DNA from: Ricordea florida | Lineage: Eukaryota > Cnidaria > Anthozoa > Corallimorpharia > Ricordeidae | DNA: 64,000 nucleotides | Direction of reading: 5' to 3' | Assembly: GCA_949710005.1 (NCBI GenBank) | Contig: OX453272.1 | Span: forward strand, 3,427,633 to 3,491,632 | Shown: piece by piece, positions 1-11,754 of the stretch | Numbering within the stretch: position 1 is the stretch's first letter | Layout: each line of letters begins with the position of its first letter | Notes under the pieces: model-generated | Told to the model about the DNA's origin: nothing | Databases searched by the model: none | The model's input: only the letters and a program-made list of their open reading frames with translations | Translations under genes and position numbers: made by a program

Positions 1-1232
1 CTGGTTAGAAATAAGCCAGAGCCACTCTTTTTAAAGCACCGTTGTGCAGAGTTTTCAATTCCCAAATAATGTAGTTAGAAAGCAGTAGAATCAATAATGA
101 GTGAAACGCGCAAAGGGGAGCCAGAAAATAGAGGACCAAAATGGTGTATTTTAACATTGTGTAAGTAGAGATAAATATTGGTGTTGGCAGTTGCACGTAG
201 CTGTAACAATACTAATGTATGTCGTCATCTTACAAACGAGTCAGAGCAGAGGCAGCCACTCTAAAAAAAGAAAGTTAGGTAAATATAACGTACTTGCCAC
301 TAACTATTCAATGTGTCCCCAACAGATTTGCAACATTCCGATAAAACAAACTTGAGCTGGATCTTTAGAAATGCGCAAATTTGTCGATGTCACACCATAA
401 CAGATCAAACGGAAATATGGAGAAGAATTTTGATTTGTGGCCAAAACGAGTTTCATACTTTGAAGTTATTCACTTGCCACGAAAATGTGCATCCCCTCCC
501 TCGAGCCACAGAGGTTTGTCACTGATAACGACCACATGTTTTTAAAAACTGAGAAGCCTCTTAACCAGGGTAATGAGCTCCTGTGATAACTAAATACAGT
601 GTAGTTTACACAAATAGCACCTGGCTTTCGGCCAGTGTCATCTGAGATGTTTTCCGCATTCAGGCTTAAATCTTAATCATTTTTTTCTGAACAGTGGCCT
701 TTTAGTATGGTTTAGACGTGGCCTACAAAGGTTCTGGCTGGAAATGGATCCAACTTGCGATCAATTACCAGGTTTATTTTGTTTGCAGATTTGAGACAGG
801 ATTAACCATCTCCGAGGGTCACTTGGTGTTGACGTATCAATAAGGATTTGTGGGCGTGTGTTCAAGTATACTTCCGTAAAAATATTGCAGCGATTTCCCT
901 CCCTAAAGCGGAATTCATCCATTTGTGAACAGATGTTGCTACGCTGAAAGTTGATGTGTTTCTCCTTGACTCAAAAGGGGTTTTTTCCTGTCTTTTGTCA
1001 ATGTCTCATTTTGTCACAAACGCTTCGTACATGGTCCAATCTCCGAGTTATTTTTGGTCCGAAAAGTCCAATGTTATTTCTTAGCTATGTAATGTCACGA
1101 GGTCAAAATGAACCCCATTGGTTGACAAAGTTATCGTAAATTTGTTTATGCAAAACCGTCCGTGACGCTGAATTTTTCAGTCCTAAAAGTTTCGATCGAA
1201 CGCTGAATCGCAAGAACGCTCTGTTAAGAACT
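1..1232. other. 5' flank, no gene recognised
   Basis: Short open frames here have no recognisable domains or splice-site support. The last 80 bases are the presumed leader of the gene at 1233 and contain CGTCCGTGACG, a word also found in the leader of the paralogue at 6017. Confidence 0.5.
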
Positions 1233-2057
1233 ATGAAGGACTCTAAAGTCGACTTCAAGATCCGTCAAAATCGCCTCTTATTATGGCTAATCATTCTTCT
1301 GACAATCTTCTTAGTCATTGCAATTGGCGTTTTTGTTTTCTTTTCTGTCGAGTCGAAAAACGACTTGTCGTGTTTGCTTGGTTGCAAACAGCAAGAAAAG
1401 AACGAGGCTCGCGTTAGAATTTCGTCTTCTGATGCTGCACCGATCTCCGCGCTCATCTCTGAGGTCCCATGGAAAACAGAAATGCCCACGACTGTGGTAA
1501 CTGCACATGACGCGTTTGACAAGAATAGTGGCAGTGAGGCGATCAATCTCTCTCGAACTCAGCCAACTGTAACCACTGCAGTTACAGACAGGGTGTCGCG
1601 TCCTACCAAGACTGTTCGAATCTCTACACCGCCATTAGGGATTCAAAAAAACGTGCAAAAGACAGGAGCCCGGCCACGTGATTACATCCAAATTACAGGT
1701 TTCATCTCTTTCAAGGGAAACGCACCCAGACGATTGCATCGAAAGTCCCGTTTGATTGTAAAGTTCAATGATGTCTCGAAAATGGATGCATCTTCAGTTC
1801 TTCTCGGTAAAACACTCGTGGATTTATCGGACTATCGGAAGGACGCGACTCTCCGATACATCATCGATTGCAAGAGGCCAAGCAGTCCGTATGCGGGGAG
1901 GTACAGCGTTTCAGCGGTTTTGAACGTTGGGTGGAAAGCAGCCAGAAAACGATGGATTAGGAGAGGGGATTATTTCACCGAAACAATGTTTGACGTGCAC
2001 ATTGACGACCAGCAGACCACCTATGAAAAAGACATTGAACTCGTGCATTACAACTAA
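1233..2057 (+). CDS. Single-pass membrane protein with a YbaY/YscW-like C-terminal domain (paralogue 1)
   Basis: A 274-residue intron-free frame. Residues 1-15 are basic and polar, and about 17-38 form a strongly hydrophobic segment, so this is probably a type II membrane protein with its C-terminus outside or in a lumen. Just after the membrane segment is SCLLGC, a C-x3-C pair also present in the paralogue at 6017. Residues about 50-145 are Ser/Thr-rich and look like a linker. Residues about 150-268 form the conserved part: ITGFISF, then LIVKFNDVSKMDASSVLLG, then YSVSAVLNVGW and RRGDYFTET. This order (beta strand, V.L.DvS..DA, lg, ysvsA, GDY.T) resembles the bacterial YbaY/YscW (type III pilotin-like) lipoprotein domain. 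The resemblance is my recognition, not a search result. The start is the first ATG; no upstream in-frame extension looks coding. Biochemical function is unknown. Confidence 0.7.
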   Translation: MKDSKVDFKIRQNRLLLWLIILLTIFLVIAIGVFVFFSVESKNDLSCLLGCKQQEKNEARVRISSSDAAPISALISEVPWKTEMPTTVVTAHDAFDKNSGSEAINLSRTQPTVTTAVTDRVSRPTKTVRISTPPLGIQKNVQKTGARPRDYIQITGFISFKGNAPRRLHRKSRLIVKFNDVSKMDASSVLLGKTLVDLSDYRKDATLRYIIDCKRPSSPYAGRYSVSAVLNVGWKAARKRWIRRGDYFTETMFDVHIDDQQTTYEKDIELVHYN

Positions 2058-2767
2058 CACTGAGAAGTGCCGCACACCAAAGAATATGCGCATGTCTGGT
2101 AAAGTAAATAGAGCCGTGTAACGAACTACCGAAAGCTCTACACTGAATTACTCATGTGCCGAGAGAGAGTTTCAACGTCGTACCGAAGGTTACCGAAAGC
2201 GTGTCCGCGAATGCATTTGAACTACAGTACATACGGTACATGTGGTCAAGAAAAAAAAACATTTCATTTCAGCCGCAATTAGGAGCTAATAGGTTCCTGC
2301 CCCAATTGATGTAAATCGCATCTCTTTTTATAACGGTTAGAGCATTATCTATATTCTCGTCTGGGGTTGCAAAATTGTATATTTGAACTTACGTTGCACC
2401 TTTGACGCAATTTTGTAAGGGAATAATGATTTTGTCTAGAAAAGAACAATTTCCCAAGGCAGGCTTCTTAAACTCTTTGACACCTTCCCATGGTGGGGTT
2501 TCAGGGAACAAGGGAACAGAAATTTTGATTTTCAGGGAAAGGAAAAAATTTTCGAATCTATACAAGAAAATTCGGGATCATGAGAACATGGGCTGAAAAC
2601 ATTTTAGTGAACAAATAGTTTTATTAATGGAACAAGGGGGAAAATGCAAAATACGTTTACGAGAGCATGAGTTTGGCTAACTCACTAAGTGTTGATCGTG
2701 ATACTGGACTTTGCTTACGCCGCTGCTGCTTAACAGTTATATTCTTCTGCTCGCTATCAATTGATAT

Positions 2768-2773
2768 GACGAC

Positions 2774-2812
<39 letters not shown>

Positions 2813-2823
2813 AGTGATGATAG
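2768..2823. repeat. (GAT)n microsatellite
   Basis: About 14 nearly uninterrupted GAT/ATG triplets, with slight decay at the right end. Confidence 0.9.
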
Positions 2824-5443
2824 TAAAACTGTTATTACCGGCATATCATGTCAGGAGCCCATGATCATGTAAATAGGTCGATTTTCAAGCTGTAAAAAGT
2901 AATTGCGCAATTTGCCATAGTTCTACATTGTTGTCAGAGATGATTGGCTTAAACAATCAATCAGAAGTAAAATATATAGCGATGTCACAGGTTTGCAGTT
3001 CGCTCGTTTGGTGCTGTCAGCATGCGTTTTGATTGGTTTGAGGGGCTGCTTGCATCTGCTCAGGTTGATTAAAACCTTTCTTGGTTTTGGTTTTACGCAG
3101 GACCCCATCACCAGGAGCGTTACTCTCCCCTATTACTTTTTAGATCTGGCGTTTTGACAAACCTTATGTTAAATTTCTCTTCAGTGTTGGATCGTACATC
3201 CGCACAGTATATTGTTTCATTACATCAATTACTTTGTAACGTTGATTGACAGCTACCGCACGTGGCTTTAGCTTGAAAGGGACAAGATAACGAGTCTCTT
3301 AGTAAGTTTGTAAGGAGATCCAGAATAAATCAGTAGAAATATAGCAATCATGTGGTTTTTTTTTTTGCGACAGACCTACTTATCTTAAGAAACGCGTTAT
3401 CCTCCCACTTCGTCTCATAACCGCTTCCATAGTTTTGTGATACTGCTTCAAATTGTTGTAAGGAGTTGGTCAAATTGGAGTGGCTTTGTTACAAACAGAT
3501 GTATTGACTTGTTTGGAAACCAACCCACCTCTTTTAAGACCGCTAACCTTCTTGTAATGTGTGATAAATTGCGCGATAGCCGGAAGGCATTACGGAATTG
3601 CAAACTGATCCCAGGGAGAAATGGCCTGTACAATGAAGGGACAACAGGAAAATGGACTATAGAGGGACAGTTCTTTTTTACGCGCAGCTTGCTTGGCAGC
3701 ATTATTGCTTTTGGCAATATTTGGGAACAGTCAACGAAAGCACCATTATTGAGCTGAAGACGTTTCTTAAAATAACTAGGTCTGTCAAAACGCCTAGGCC
3801 TGATCAAGAATATAAGGGAGAGGAACGCTCCTACTGTTGATCTCCTGTTTAACGGCAGTGGGAACCTCCCTATGTGCACATGCACATAACATGTGCAGTT
3901 AATAGTATCGATGCAATTCAACAACACAATACCATTAAGTGACAGTTTAGCCTTACTAACAATTAGTTTATCGAAGCTTATTTAAAACAATCAATTTATA
4001 GTTTATCAAAGCTTATTTAAAAAGATGTGTTATAATCGAGGTCAAAAGTTCACAAAAAGAAGTCTCGTTATGTAATAGAACGTAGGCCACCAGTTTCATG
4101 GTATTTGTATAAATGGTTTCGAGTGCAATTTGGAATAAAACAGCCCAAATTATTTTTTCAAAGACTAAAAGAATTGCACGAGCCTGTAGGGAGAGTGCAA
4201 TTCGTTGTGCAATTCGCAATGCAAGATTCCCCCTCCCTTTCCCCTTTCACTGTTGTACGTTTAACTTTTCACCATGCCGGTTTTGCATTGGTGGCAACAT
4301 TGATAGATGGGGAAGGCGGACTTTATTGTATGAAAGCATTGTTAAATTACTAACAGTTCAAGGAGGTGCAGTGTCTCAAGACATTTTGCACCTTTTTGTG
4401 GCACACTCTCAATACTTGTAGAAACACGAGGATGCTTTTGTGTCGGATTTCTGAAGGAGAGGTCTTTACTGGCCCCCAATTAGAAATGATCCCCAATTGC
4501 AAGTAATAATAGAAATAAAGAAATACTTGAAAATTGATGAATTCATTCATCCAGCACTAATTCCAAAATCCTCGATATCAGTTCTCATTCCAAGGATAAC
4601 TTGAGGATCATTTCGAGGTCAGCGCAAAAAACAAGGATAATATCGGGGTCGGGATTATTTTGGGGTCGATTTGGGGTCATTTTTAGTGCTAGTACATCTC
4701 CGCGGACATTGTAATAATCCAGGCGATTGCACTGGATTTTTTCCTAAAGAGAAGTAAGAACATTACCTCATGTGCACGCTGTCTCTCTCCACTAGGGGGT
4801 GCAAATAGCTAGCCGTGATGTAATGTTCTGATAAGGTCAAGCGTACGATGGAATTGCCAGGCAGCCAGTGGAGGGGGAATAATTCTTCTAGGTGTTTCTA
4901 GAAGCCCATTACTTGGAGCGTTCCTCTTCTCAATAGGTCTTTACCTTACAGTAGCAGATTTTAAATTCCTGTTCGCGTCAGTGCAATAGAGGAAAATCTT
5001 TCACAGATCTAGACCTATCGAACCGCGCCATCCTAAGCATGCAAACTTGATAATTCTAATCGGAGTTTTGGAGTACTTACCGCCAAGTTTTCTATATCTT
5101 TTATCTTATCAGAGGCAACTGAGTTTCGCGGTGAATGTTAATTCTAAAATTAAAGTAGCCCCATTTCCTTCTGTTCTAAAGACACCAAACAACACAAACA
5201 ACGCTCCTGGTAATAGTCCTCTTGGTGTTTCTTGCCACAGAAACTTGGATAGGTTGCAGTTATTCAGAAATGCATGTGGGCCTTATGTCTTAGGCTTGCC
5301 TTACCCCAAAAAACATAAGACACTTCAACCTCTCTTGAAGATATACATTTCAGTTTTGTTCAGATAGTGACAACGCGATCAAACAGTATGATTTAACTTA
5401 AAACCACTTTTTTTGTAATCGAAGTGTTTAGCTACGTGTAGTC

Positions 5444-5487
5444 GTACCCTCCCCCCGAAGGAAAAAACGGGAGGGAGGGAGGGTACG
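5444..5487. repeat. Hairpin with perfect four-tract G-quadruplex motif
   Basis: The left arm CGTACCCTCCCCCC pairs with a right arm of four GGG tracts separated by single A residues (5469-5483), ending GGGTACG. Either a stem-loop or a G-quadruplex could form. It sits about 400 bp upstream of the promoter of the gene at 6017. Confidence 0.6.
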
Positions 5488-5870
5488 GCTTCACGTGAAG
5501 TGTTCCGCCTGCGGAACCTAACGCAACCTTTTCTAGGTCATAATATTGCTTGCTGATAAAATGCTAAAAGCAGCTAAATTGTTTTCAGACTTTTTGTGAC
5601 CACGACTACATGCTACCCCGGGAGAGCTTTCATATTATCACAATATAATTTATCCTCTTTTTAAGTAAGGCTTTTTTTTCCACATTAGCACAATATTTTG
5701 TTAGACCCTCTGAAGGCGCAATTAGGCTGTTTTGAAAACTTTTAAACTGCTCTTTTGGGGTTCTTTAACAAGTACAGATAGACAACATGTATTTCAGTAC
5801 CAACTCGACACTAAATATATTATTCGAGTATGCATGTCAATAAATTCGTGATCGTAGAGCGCTGCATGTG

Positions 5871-5883
5871 ATTGGCTATAAAA
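5871..5883 (+). promoter_or_regulatory. Inverted CCAAT box and TATA box of the 6017 gene
   Basis: ATTGG at 5871-5875 is directly followed by TATAAAA at 5877-5883, about 134 bases before the ATG. The spacing fits a transcription start near 5910 and a leader of about 105 bases. Placement by sequence only. Confidence 0.5.
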
Positions 5884-6016
5884 CCGTAATTATTATTCAT
5901 GCGGAACGTTGTGGCGTAGTTTTGTGCAAAAAGCAAGCGATTGTATTAGTGAGAGCGTCCGTGACGATTTTGAAGTTGTGATATATAAGAAACTGAGCGA
6001 AGATTGATTTATCCTT

Positions 6017-6676
6017 ATGACAAAATACAAGGAGGTCGACTACAAAGTTCGAAAGAGTTGGTTGCCGCTTTGGTTTATACCATTGCTGGTCGTGATATTG
6101 ATTATTTTGATAGCCGTCTTTATTTTCGTTTATACCCTCGACTCGAAGAGGAGCTGTATTTTTGGTTGCGAGCATGAACGTGATCACATAGCCACCGCCG
6201 ATCAAATACCTCGAGACGACGTAGTTATCCCTCCGACAAGAAACGAGACGGTGTTTTCTGGTCCTCTTAAAAACCCCGATCAAAAGACTAAACAAGAAGA
6301 CGACATGATCGAGATAACTGGGAAGCTACTGTTCCAAGATGGCGCACCGGACTACATTCCTCCCGGCTCGTATTTAAAGGTTAAATTTGAAGATACAAGC
6401 CGTATGGACGCTCCTTCTCTGCTTCTTGGGGAAGCCGAGGTGGATCTTTCCAATTACAAGAAAGAAGACGGTCTCACGTACACCGTAAAATGCAAGAGAC
6501 CAAGCCATTCCATTCCGTTCGGTGACAGTGTTTCGGCGGTTTTGAATATGAGCTGGACACCAAGCGGCAACCACTGGATACGAAAAGGAGATTACCACAC
6601 TGATACTCATCACGGTGTGGAAATCGAGGATGAAAAAGTCAAGTACACGAAGGATATAATGTTAGTGCGCTACTGA
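6017..6676 (+). CDS. Single-pass membrane protein with a YbaY/YscW-like C-terminal domain (paralogue 2)
   Basis: A 219-residue intron-free frame, clearly paralogous to 1233-2057. The N-termini share the pattern VDxKxRxxxLxLW; residues about 17-39 are a membrane segment; SCIFGC matches SCLLGC of the paralogue. The linker (about 50-95) is much shorter. Residues about 98-218 are the conserved domain: ITGKLLF, LKVKFEDTSRMDAPSLLLG, then DSVSAVLNMSW and RKGDYHTDT. The MDAPSLLLG stretch is closer to the bacterial YbaY/YscW pattern (DAP.) than in paralogue 1. A TATA box and inverted CCAAT box lie upstream. The likely history is a tandem duplication followed by linker divergence. Function is unknown; the topology suggests a surface or secretory-pathway protein whose globular domain is held away from the membrane. 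Confidence 0.72.
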   Translation: MTKYKEVDYKVRKSWLPLWFIPLLVVILIILIAVFIFVYTLDSKRSCIFGCEHERDHIATADQIPRDDVVIPPTRNETVFSGPLKNPDQKTKQEDDMIEITGKLLFQDGAPDYIPPGSYLKVKFEDTSRMDAPSLLLGEAEVDLSNYKKEDGLTYTVKCKRPSHSIPFGDSVSAVLNMSWTPSGNHWIRKGDYHTDTHHGVEIEDEKVKYTKDIMLVRY

Positions 6677-6891
6677 TAATTTCCCACGGTAAGTAGTGAT
6701 CGAAGTCAAATGAATTTATCGCAGCCTTTTTCCTTATTACGGCATATCTTTCAGATCACGAAATCGCAGGTTATTTTCTGTACAGTCTCTTTAAGGGAGC
6801 CTTTTTTTCTCTCAACCTTTTCGTGAAATCGAAAATTTAATGAAAATACATCTGTATTTCCAGAATGCATATGTAAGAGTTTTGTCATCGT

Positions 6892-7499
6892 GAGCGTTTA
6901 CCATTTGTCAACAAAAACCGAAAAATTCCGGTTGGAAATTCAACTGGGACAGCTCATTCTATCGGCAAGTTTCCGGAAAAGATGGAAAACCTTAGGAGCG
7001 TTTACCATTTGCACGGAAAATCCGGTTGGAATGGAACTCTTATAATGGTACAGGATTTTCCCAGTGTAGCGTTTCGCAAGGCCCAAGTACTGTATCTCCC
7101 GGCTGCAAGAAAACAATAGCAAATCAAAATGGCGGTGTTGAAAGACGGAAAAAGGGCCGTGGTGGACCGGGTTGAGTGGGATTTTTCAAATGATGCAAGA
7201 AATCTGTGGTCATTTCGGTTTGAACGGGAAAAGAGGAATACGTCTGAGGAGGGTAAGATTTCCACACAGGTCCCTACTTAATTATGCATGCTGTAGCCGT
7301 ACAGTTTCGTTCTCAGAAATGTTTGCACGTGTCTTTCCCAAGGCAATTCAACTACAGCATGCATAATGAAGTAGGGACCTATGAGGAAATCTTACCCTAA
7401 GGAGTTCCATCTTTTCCGGAAACATTTCGGTGGAATGACCTGTATCATTTGAACTTTCAACCGGAATTTTCAGTTTTTGTTGACAAATGGTAAATGCTC
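6892..7499. mobile_element. MITE with GAGCGTTTACCATTTG inverted ends, carrying a nested MITE
   Basis: The left end GAGCGTTTACCATTTGTCAA and the right end read as near-perfect inverted repeats over about 50 bp, with only a few mismatches. A second partial copy of the same end (GCGTTTACCATTTGCACGG) starts near 6994. No transposase is present. A separate foldback element (7252-7396) is inserted inside it. Confidence 0.7.
7252..7396. mobile_element. Foldback MITE, family A copy 1 (hAT-like, 8-bp target duplication)
   Basis: Arms begin GGTAAGATTTCC and end GGAAATCTTACC, each followed inward by AGGTCCCTACTT and GCATGC. Flanks CTGAGGAG and CTAAGGAG make an 8-bp target duplication with one mismatch, typical of hAT elements. 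Other copies are at 11621-11754 and about 38905-39057. Confidence 0.75.
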
Positions 7500-8435
7500 C
7501 AGATGTATTCCCCTTTTCCCATTCCAACGGAAATGCCTGGAAAAATCCTGTAGCACTTGTAAATCCCAGTCAACCCAGTTCACTTCGCCTTTTGACACCG
7601 GTAATTTGATTTGTTATTGTTTTCTTCATTCATTTTGTTTTCTTTGAAGGGATTTAAAATAGAAGTTTCCCTTTTAATATGCATTTCCTTTCCTGTATTA
7701 GAATGATAAGCGTGCCCTTGTCATCAAGGCTGATCATAAATTGCGTGGCAAATGTAAGACCATGCATTACAAAGCTTCTAAACTCCACAAGTCTGGAAAG
7801 GTGTATTGTTTCCTTTCACCTTGTTGTTGTACCCTTTTTTCACCTGCTCCAGAAGGTTCTCTCTGTGTTGGATGAAAGTGTCAATATTAGTCAACAATGT
7901 GTCATGGTTTTAACAAGCTGAATTTAGACACCTATCAGTTATTTTGGTAACCAAAAGAATAAAGTTTGACTGTACCAATATGAAATAACAACTACGAGAG
8001 AAAAACTGGTAATAATTTATAAGGCAAGTGTCATTTACAAGTAATTGGGTAACAGGTTTAACTATTCACTCTTGTAGTGGTTGAATTTTGCCATTACTTA
8101 ACGAAGTCTTGGCAGAGAATATTCAGCAAGGGTACTTTTATCATTTGTTCCCATGATCCACAGAAAAGGATGACAGTAGGAAAATTCACCTGTTGGCAGG
8201 TTACGGTGACCTTTAGTAAATCCACCTCACAAAAATTCCTTATTGAAAACCCACTCTCATTTTCCCTATTACCTTTTTTTCAGGTTTCCTACAAGTAAAA
8301 CTGGCTGCTGAAATGGTTTTCAAATGACTAACTTGCTTATTTAAGAACTGGCACTGTACAGTATGTGATGCGTGTAGATGTTGGATGTAGTATATGGGGT
8401 GGTGTTTTATTGGGATAATCATGTTTTGACTACTA
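7500..8435. other. No gene recognised
   Basis: AT-rich sequence with several short unsupported frames. No repeat of note. Confidence 0.4.
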
Positions 8436-9222
8436 AACAATTAGATTATTCGCTCTTGATTTCTATCGCGTGATAGTTGACGAGGGCGCAGCCCGAGTCA
8501 ACTATCACGCGTAGAAATCGAGAGCGAATAATCTAATTGTTGTAGTATAAATTTACCAGTCGTTCAAAACTTTGTCGTTTCTGGAACAGCCTCGACCAGT
8601 AAAATTACTAAATCTTCTTCACGGACACTTTGAAAACGTGAAGAAGCGGCCGCCATTACGCTACTCACTATAATTATATCACAGATTATAGTTCACCACT
8701 AAATTTTCTCCGATTCATATTGGTTTAAATTGATCACGTGACGCGATAGTGTTCGTCAGCGGAGACACACTATCAGTGCATAGTGCCCTTCCGAGGAAAA
8801 TACCCGGATGGATAGTGCCCGTCCGTGAAAATGTGAATTTTCTGACAGTTATACCGTATTTTTTAGGCTATGTACATTGCGAATTATTGAAATTTCAGGC
8901 TGTGCATATGGATAAATATTTGATTGATCTGCATTTAGTGGGTTTTGACTGGTTTTCAACTGGCGCACAGAAGAAAATTTAGTGGTGAACAATAAAGACA
9001 ATAGAGTGTTTATGTCTCGGAACTATCGATCCGATAGTTGCCCCTTGGAAATTTGATGTTCTTAAAACTAGCATATTTGTTTAAAGAACATCAAATTTCC
9101 GAGGGGCAACTATCAGCCGATAGTTCCTCAACGTAAACACTCTATTGTTTAAATAGATAGTGGGTAGCTTAGCCAATCAGAGTGCAGCATTTGTGATAGA
9201 ACACTAGTAGATTTATACTAAA
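8436..9222. mobile_element. Palindrome-capped element H1
   Basis: A 106-bp near-perfect palindrome (8436-8541, outer word AACAATTAGATTATTCGCTC) is followed by the inverted end TAGTATAAATTTAC. The opposite end reads GATTTATACTA near 9210-9220. Inside the right end lie a second long palindrome (about 8998-9149) and a CCAATCAG box at 9173-9180. The word GATAGTT occurs in both the outer and the inner palindrome. No coding potential; probably non-autonomous. Confidence 0.55.
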
Positions 9223-9495
9223 ACTGGTTGGTTCAAAATGGTTGAAAGTTTTCAGTGAGCCACTTCCCAGCCATTTTCAGCTTCAGACTTGTTTATTGTA
9301 TGTACACTACGTATCACTGCAGTACCTATTGCATTTTTGCTTTGCTTAAATGTGGCACTTGGTTCAAAGTGCAATCTCAAAATGCAAGAAAGAAATCTCT
9401 TCTAATTCCACTGTATGTTTTCTATCTTTATGAGAATTTTAACAATAACAGTAGTAACAAACAAGAGCATCTTTAAATTATTTTAAAGGGTATTA

Positions 9496-9762
9496 TCAAT
9501 CAATTACAATGTTGTTGTCCCCTCCTTTATCTGAGTCCATCAGTTTCTGTGTTGGATGGAACATCTCTTCTTCATTTAAATCTATGCAATCAAAAGGATT
9601 TGCATCTGTTACCTCAAGATACATGCAACTGAGCTGCACTGGGGCCATGACACTCATTTTGGGGAAGTGCTTATTAACTCTCTTGTTCCAAATGTAAAAC
9701 TTGGGGCACAATTTTCCTGCTTTTCCAGTCCCAGAATGGAAAAACATGGTGGGTCTTTCCAT
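9496..9762 (-). CDS. Possible terminal coding exon of an unrecognised minus-strand gene
   Basis: The frame reads from MERPTM to a stop after NNIVID, with a normal mixed composition and an acidic tail (NPFDCIDLNEEEMF). It looks coding, but no domain is recognised. A splice acceptor (AAAGCAG) within the first 25 codons could make the true start later, near the GKLCPKF stretch. It may belong with the minus-strand fragments at 11980-12348 and 14765-14998, but no connecting exons were established. Confidence 0.3.
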   Translation of the reverse strand: MERPTMFFHSGTGKAGKLCPKFYIWNKRVNKHFPKMSVMAPVQLSCMYLEVTDANPFDCIDLNEEEMFHPTQKLMDSDKGGDNNIVID

Positions 9763-11620
9763 TCACTTATAAAGACAGCAGCCATATCTGCTCATGGCTT
9801 TCAACCATTTTAACCCAGTTTTAGTTTGACAGAGTTGATAAACCGAACTTATCTTGTTTTTCACAGAACCAAATCAGTCATTAAAGGAAGTTTAGTCCAA
9901 CTAGATCATAATAATTATCATTGACATTAGTAGCACTCACCGTCTAATTTGTATGTTAGGTGTGTATATTTAAGGGAACTGTGGACTACATGGAAAACTG
10001 CACTGATATACTGTAAGACGGGGTTAATAATAATTATGGTGAACCATTTTACTATCAACCTTGTTTGTGTATATTGATACTTGGATTGATAATTATTATA
10101 TTTATAGAAAGGACTCGAAAAGAGACGTTCCCCTGCCTTGAACATAACAGGAGAGCATCAATGGTAAATGCAAAGTTATGAGTTTGATTGCAAATTATTC
10201 AGGTACCCAAATTGCAGGGCAATATTCTCTGTGAATTCTTTTATCTACATAAACTCTGACAAACGTTAATATAAGGTGTAAAATTATAAGTTTCTGCTTT
10301 CAACAGAGAACAAACAATAATATGCTGTCTGTTATGTTTTTTTTACTAAGATGGTATCCTGTTTCATGGACATATATTCTTTTCAAGTTTTTAATCATTT
10401 TTAGTTTGTTGGGAAAAAAACCGTGGAAAATTGAACTGTACAGCATGTCTAGTTGTCAAGTAAATACAGAATAAAAGCATAATATCTACACTGTACTAAT
10501 AAGGAGGTTTATTTCAAGTGGTAACTCGTGGTCGATAGATCGGTTACCTCTACAGTGACATTAGAACACCCAAACTGTTGGGTGAACCAAGGTAAAGTAA
10601 GCTTTGGATTTGCCCCCTCCTTGTTCTCCCCCCCCCCCTCCTACTCAACCCTCTGTCTCCCTCTGAGTAAAGGACTTTGGATGTAACATCTACATTAAGT
10701 ACTGTATTGTAGTCAATAACTACTGGCACTAGTTTGGAGAGGAAGTTTGTAAAATATATCATGGCAAAATATGTTTTTGACTCTCACTGAAAGGAACCAA
10801 TCAATTTAAACACAACTTCTAGTGTCCATGTCAGCTAACCAGAAATAATAATGGTATTTGTAAGGCACACTTTGCTCTCTTGCATCAAAATTCAAAGTCT
10901 GTCTTAAGTATTGAGAGAACATACATATAGGGCATGAGTTGTAAACTTCCAGGTGTGCAATGCAAGGTAGCTTTCAGTGGTTTGTGCAATAGAATGATGA
11001 ATGGGTTCTCAATGCGGAATTTGTTTACATTTTGACTCTTGACTCTCTCCATCTCACACAGATGCACATAACATCATGCATACATCTCAAACAGCCATTT
11101 ATCTCTCGTTCTGCTTTAAAATGTATGAACAGTTGTTGTTAAAGTGTCAGTTGTCGTAGACATAGGAGAGAAAAAGAAGAACGAAGGCAGAGAAGAGCAG
11201 ATTCTAATGTTTAACATGTACCGGTAAAAGTCATGCAAAAAGTACATTGAATACTCTATGCACAAGTAGCTGACACAAGAATTCAAGTGTTAGTTAAGTT
11301 TAATTGTCTAAGGTACTCAACTGTCCCAGGTACCCTAAATAAATGGCTACTTGGTGCATAGAATAATTATTTGCCAAAAAATGTTAATTTCATCAATTGG
11401 ACTGGACTTTACTAAGACCTTAGAGATTTAGAGACTCGATAACGTTACCCATCTAGGCCTGGTTGTTCGAAGGAGGGGTAAGGTAAGTCAGGGTAAGTGG
11501 GAAATTTAAATGCAGATTTCAGAGCTTAAAAAGCACTTTCAGAATAATTCTTTTTTATTAAAACAATTTGATGATTATATGCTCGGAAAAAATTGAAAAA
11601 GTTGTTAAGGAAAATGCTTT
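9763..11620. other. No gene recognised
   Basis: AT-rich. It includes a C-run near 10628. Short minus-strand frames (9927-10145, 10550-10762, 10885-11067) have no domain or splice support. Confidence 0.4.
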
Positions 11621-11754
11621 GGAATGATTTCCGCCCAGGTCCCTACTTCATTATGCATGCTTTAGTTGAATTGTCTTGGGAAGTGCGCGCGCAAACATTT
11701 CTTGTAAGGCTACAGCATGCATAATGAAGTAGGGACCTGTGCGGAAATCTTACC
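11621..11754. mobile_element. Foldback MITE, family A copy 2, with exact 8-bp target duplication
   Basis: Arms run inward from GGAATGATTTCC and outward to GGAAATCTTACC and contain AGGTCCCTACTTCATTATG. An exact direct repeat AATGCTTT flanks it at 11613-11620 and 11755-11762, supporting hAT-type insertion. Confidence 0.85.

Larger units (their letters stand above)
2058..5870. other. Intergenic region between the two paralogues
   Basis: No gene is supported. It holds a GAT trinucleotide run, a short 35-bp dimer repeat at about 3964-4022 and a G-rich hairpin near 5444-5487. Longest open frames (3437-3757 plus, 3448-3927 minus) overlap on opposite strands and show no domain. Confidence 0.5.

Noticed and set aside
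3437-3927. Overlapping open frames on both strands (106 and 159 codons)
   Set aside because: No domain, no splice signals, and mutually overlapping; probably chance.
1233-6676. Bacterial contamination as the source of the YbaY/YscW-like genes
   Set aside because: Eukaryotic-type promoter (TATA, CCAAT), a membrane anchor instead of a lipoprotein signal, absence of bacterial gene packing, and the same contig as an intron-rich animal gene all argue against it.
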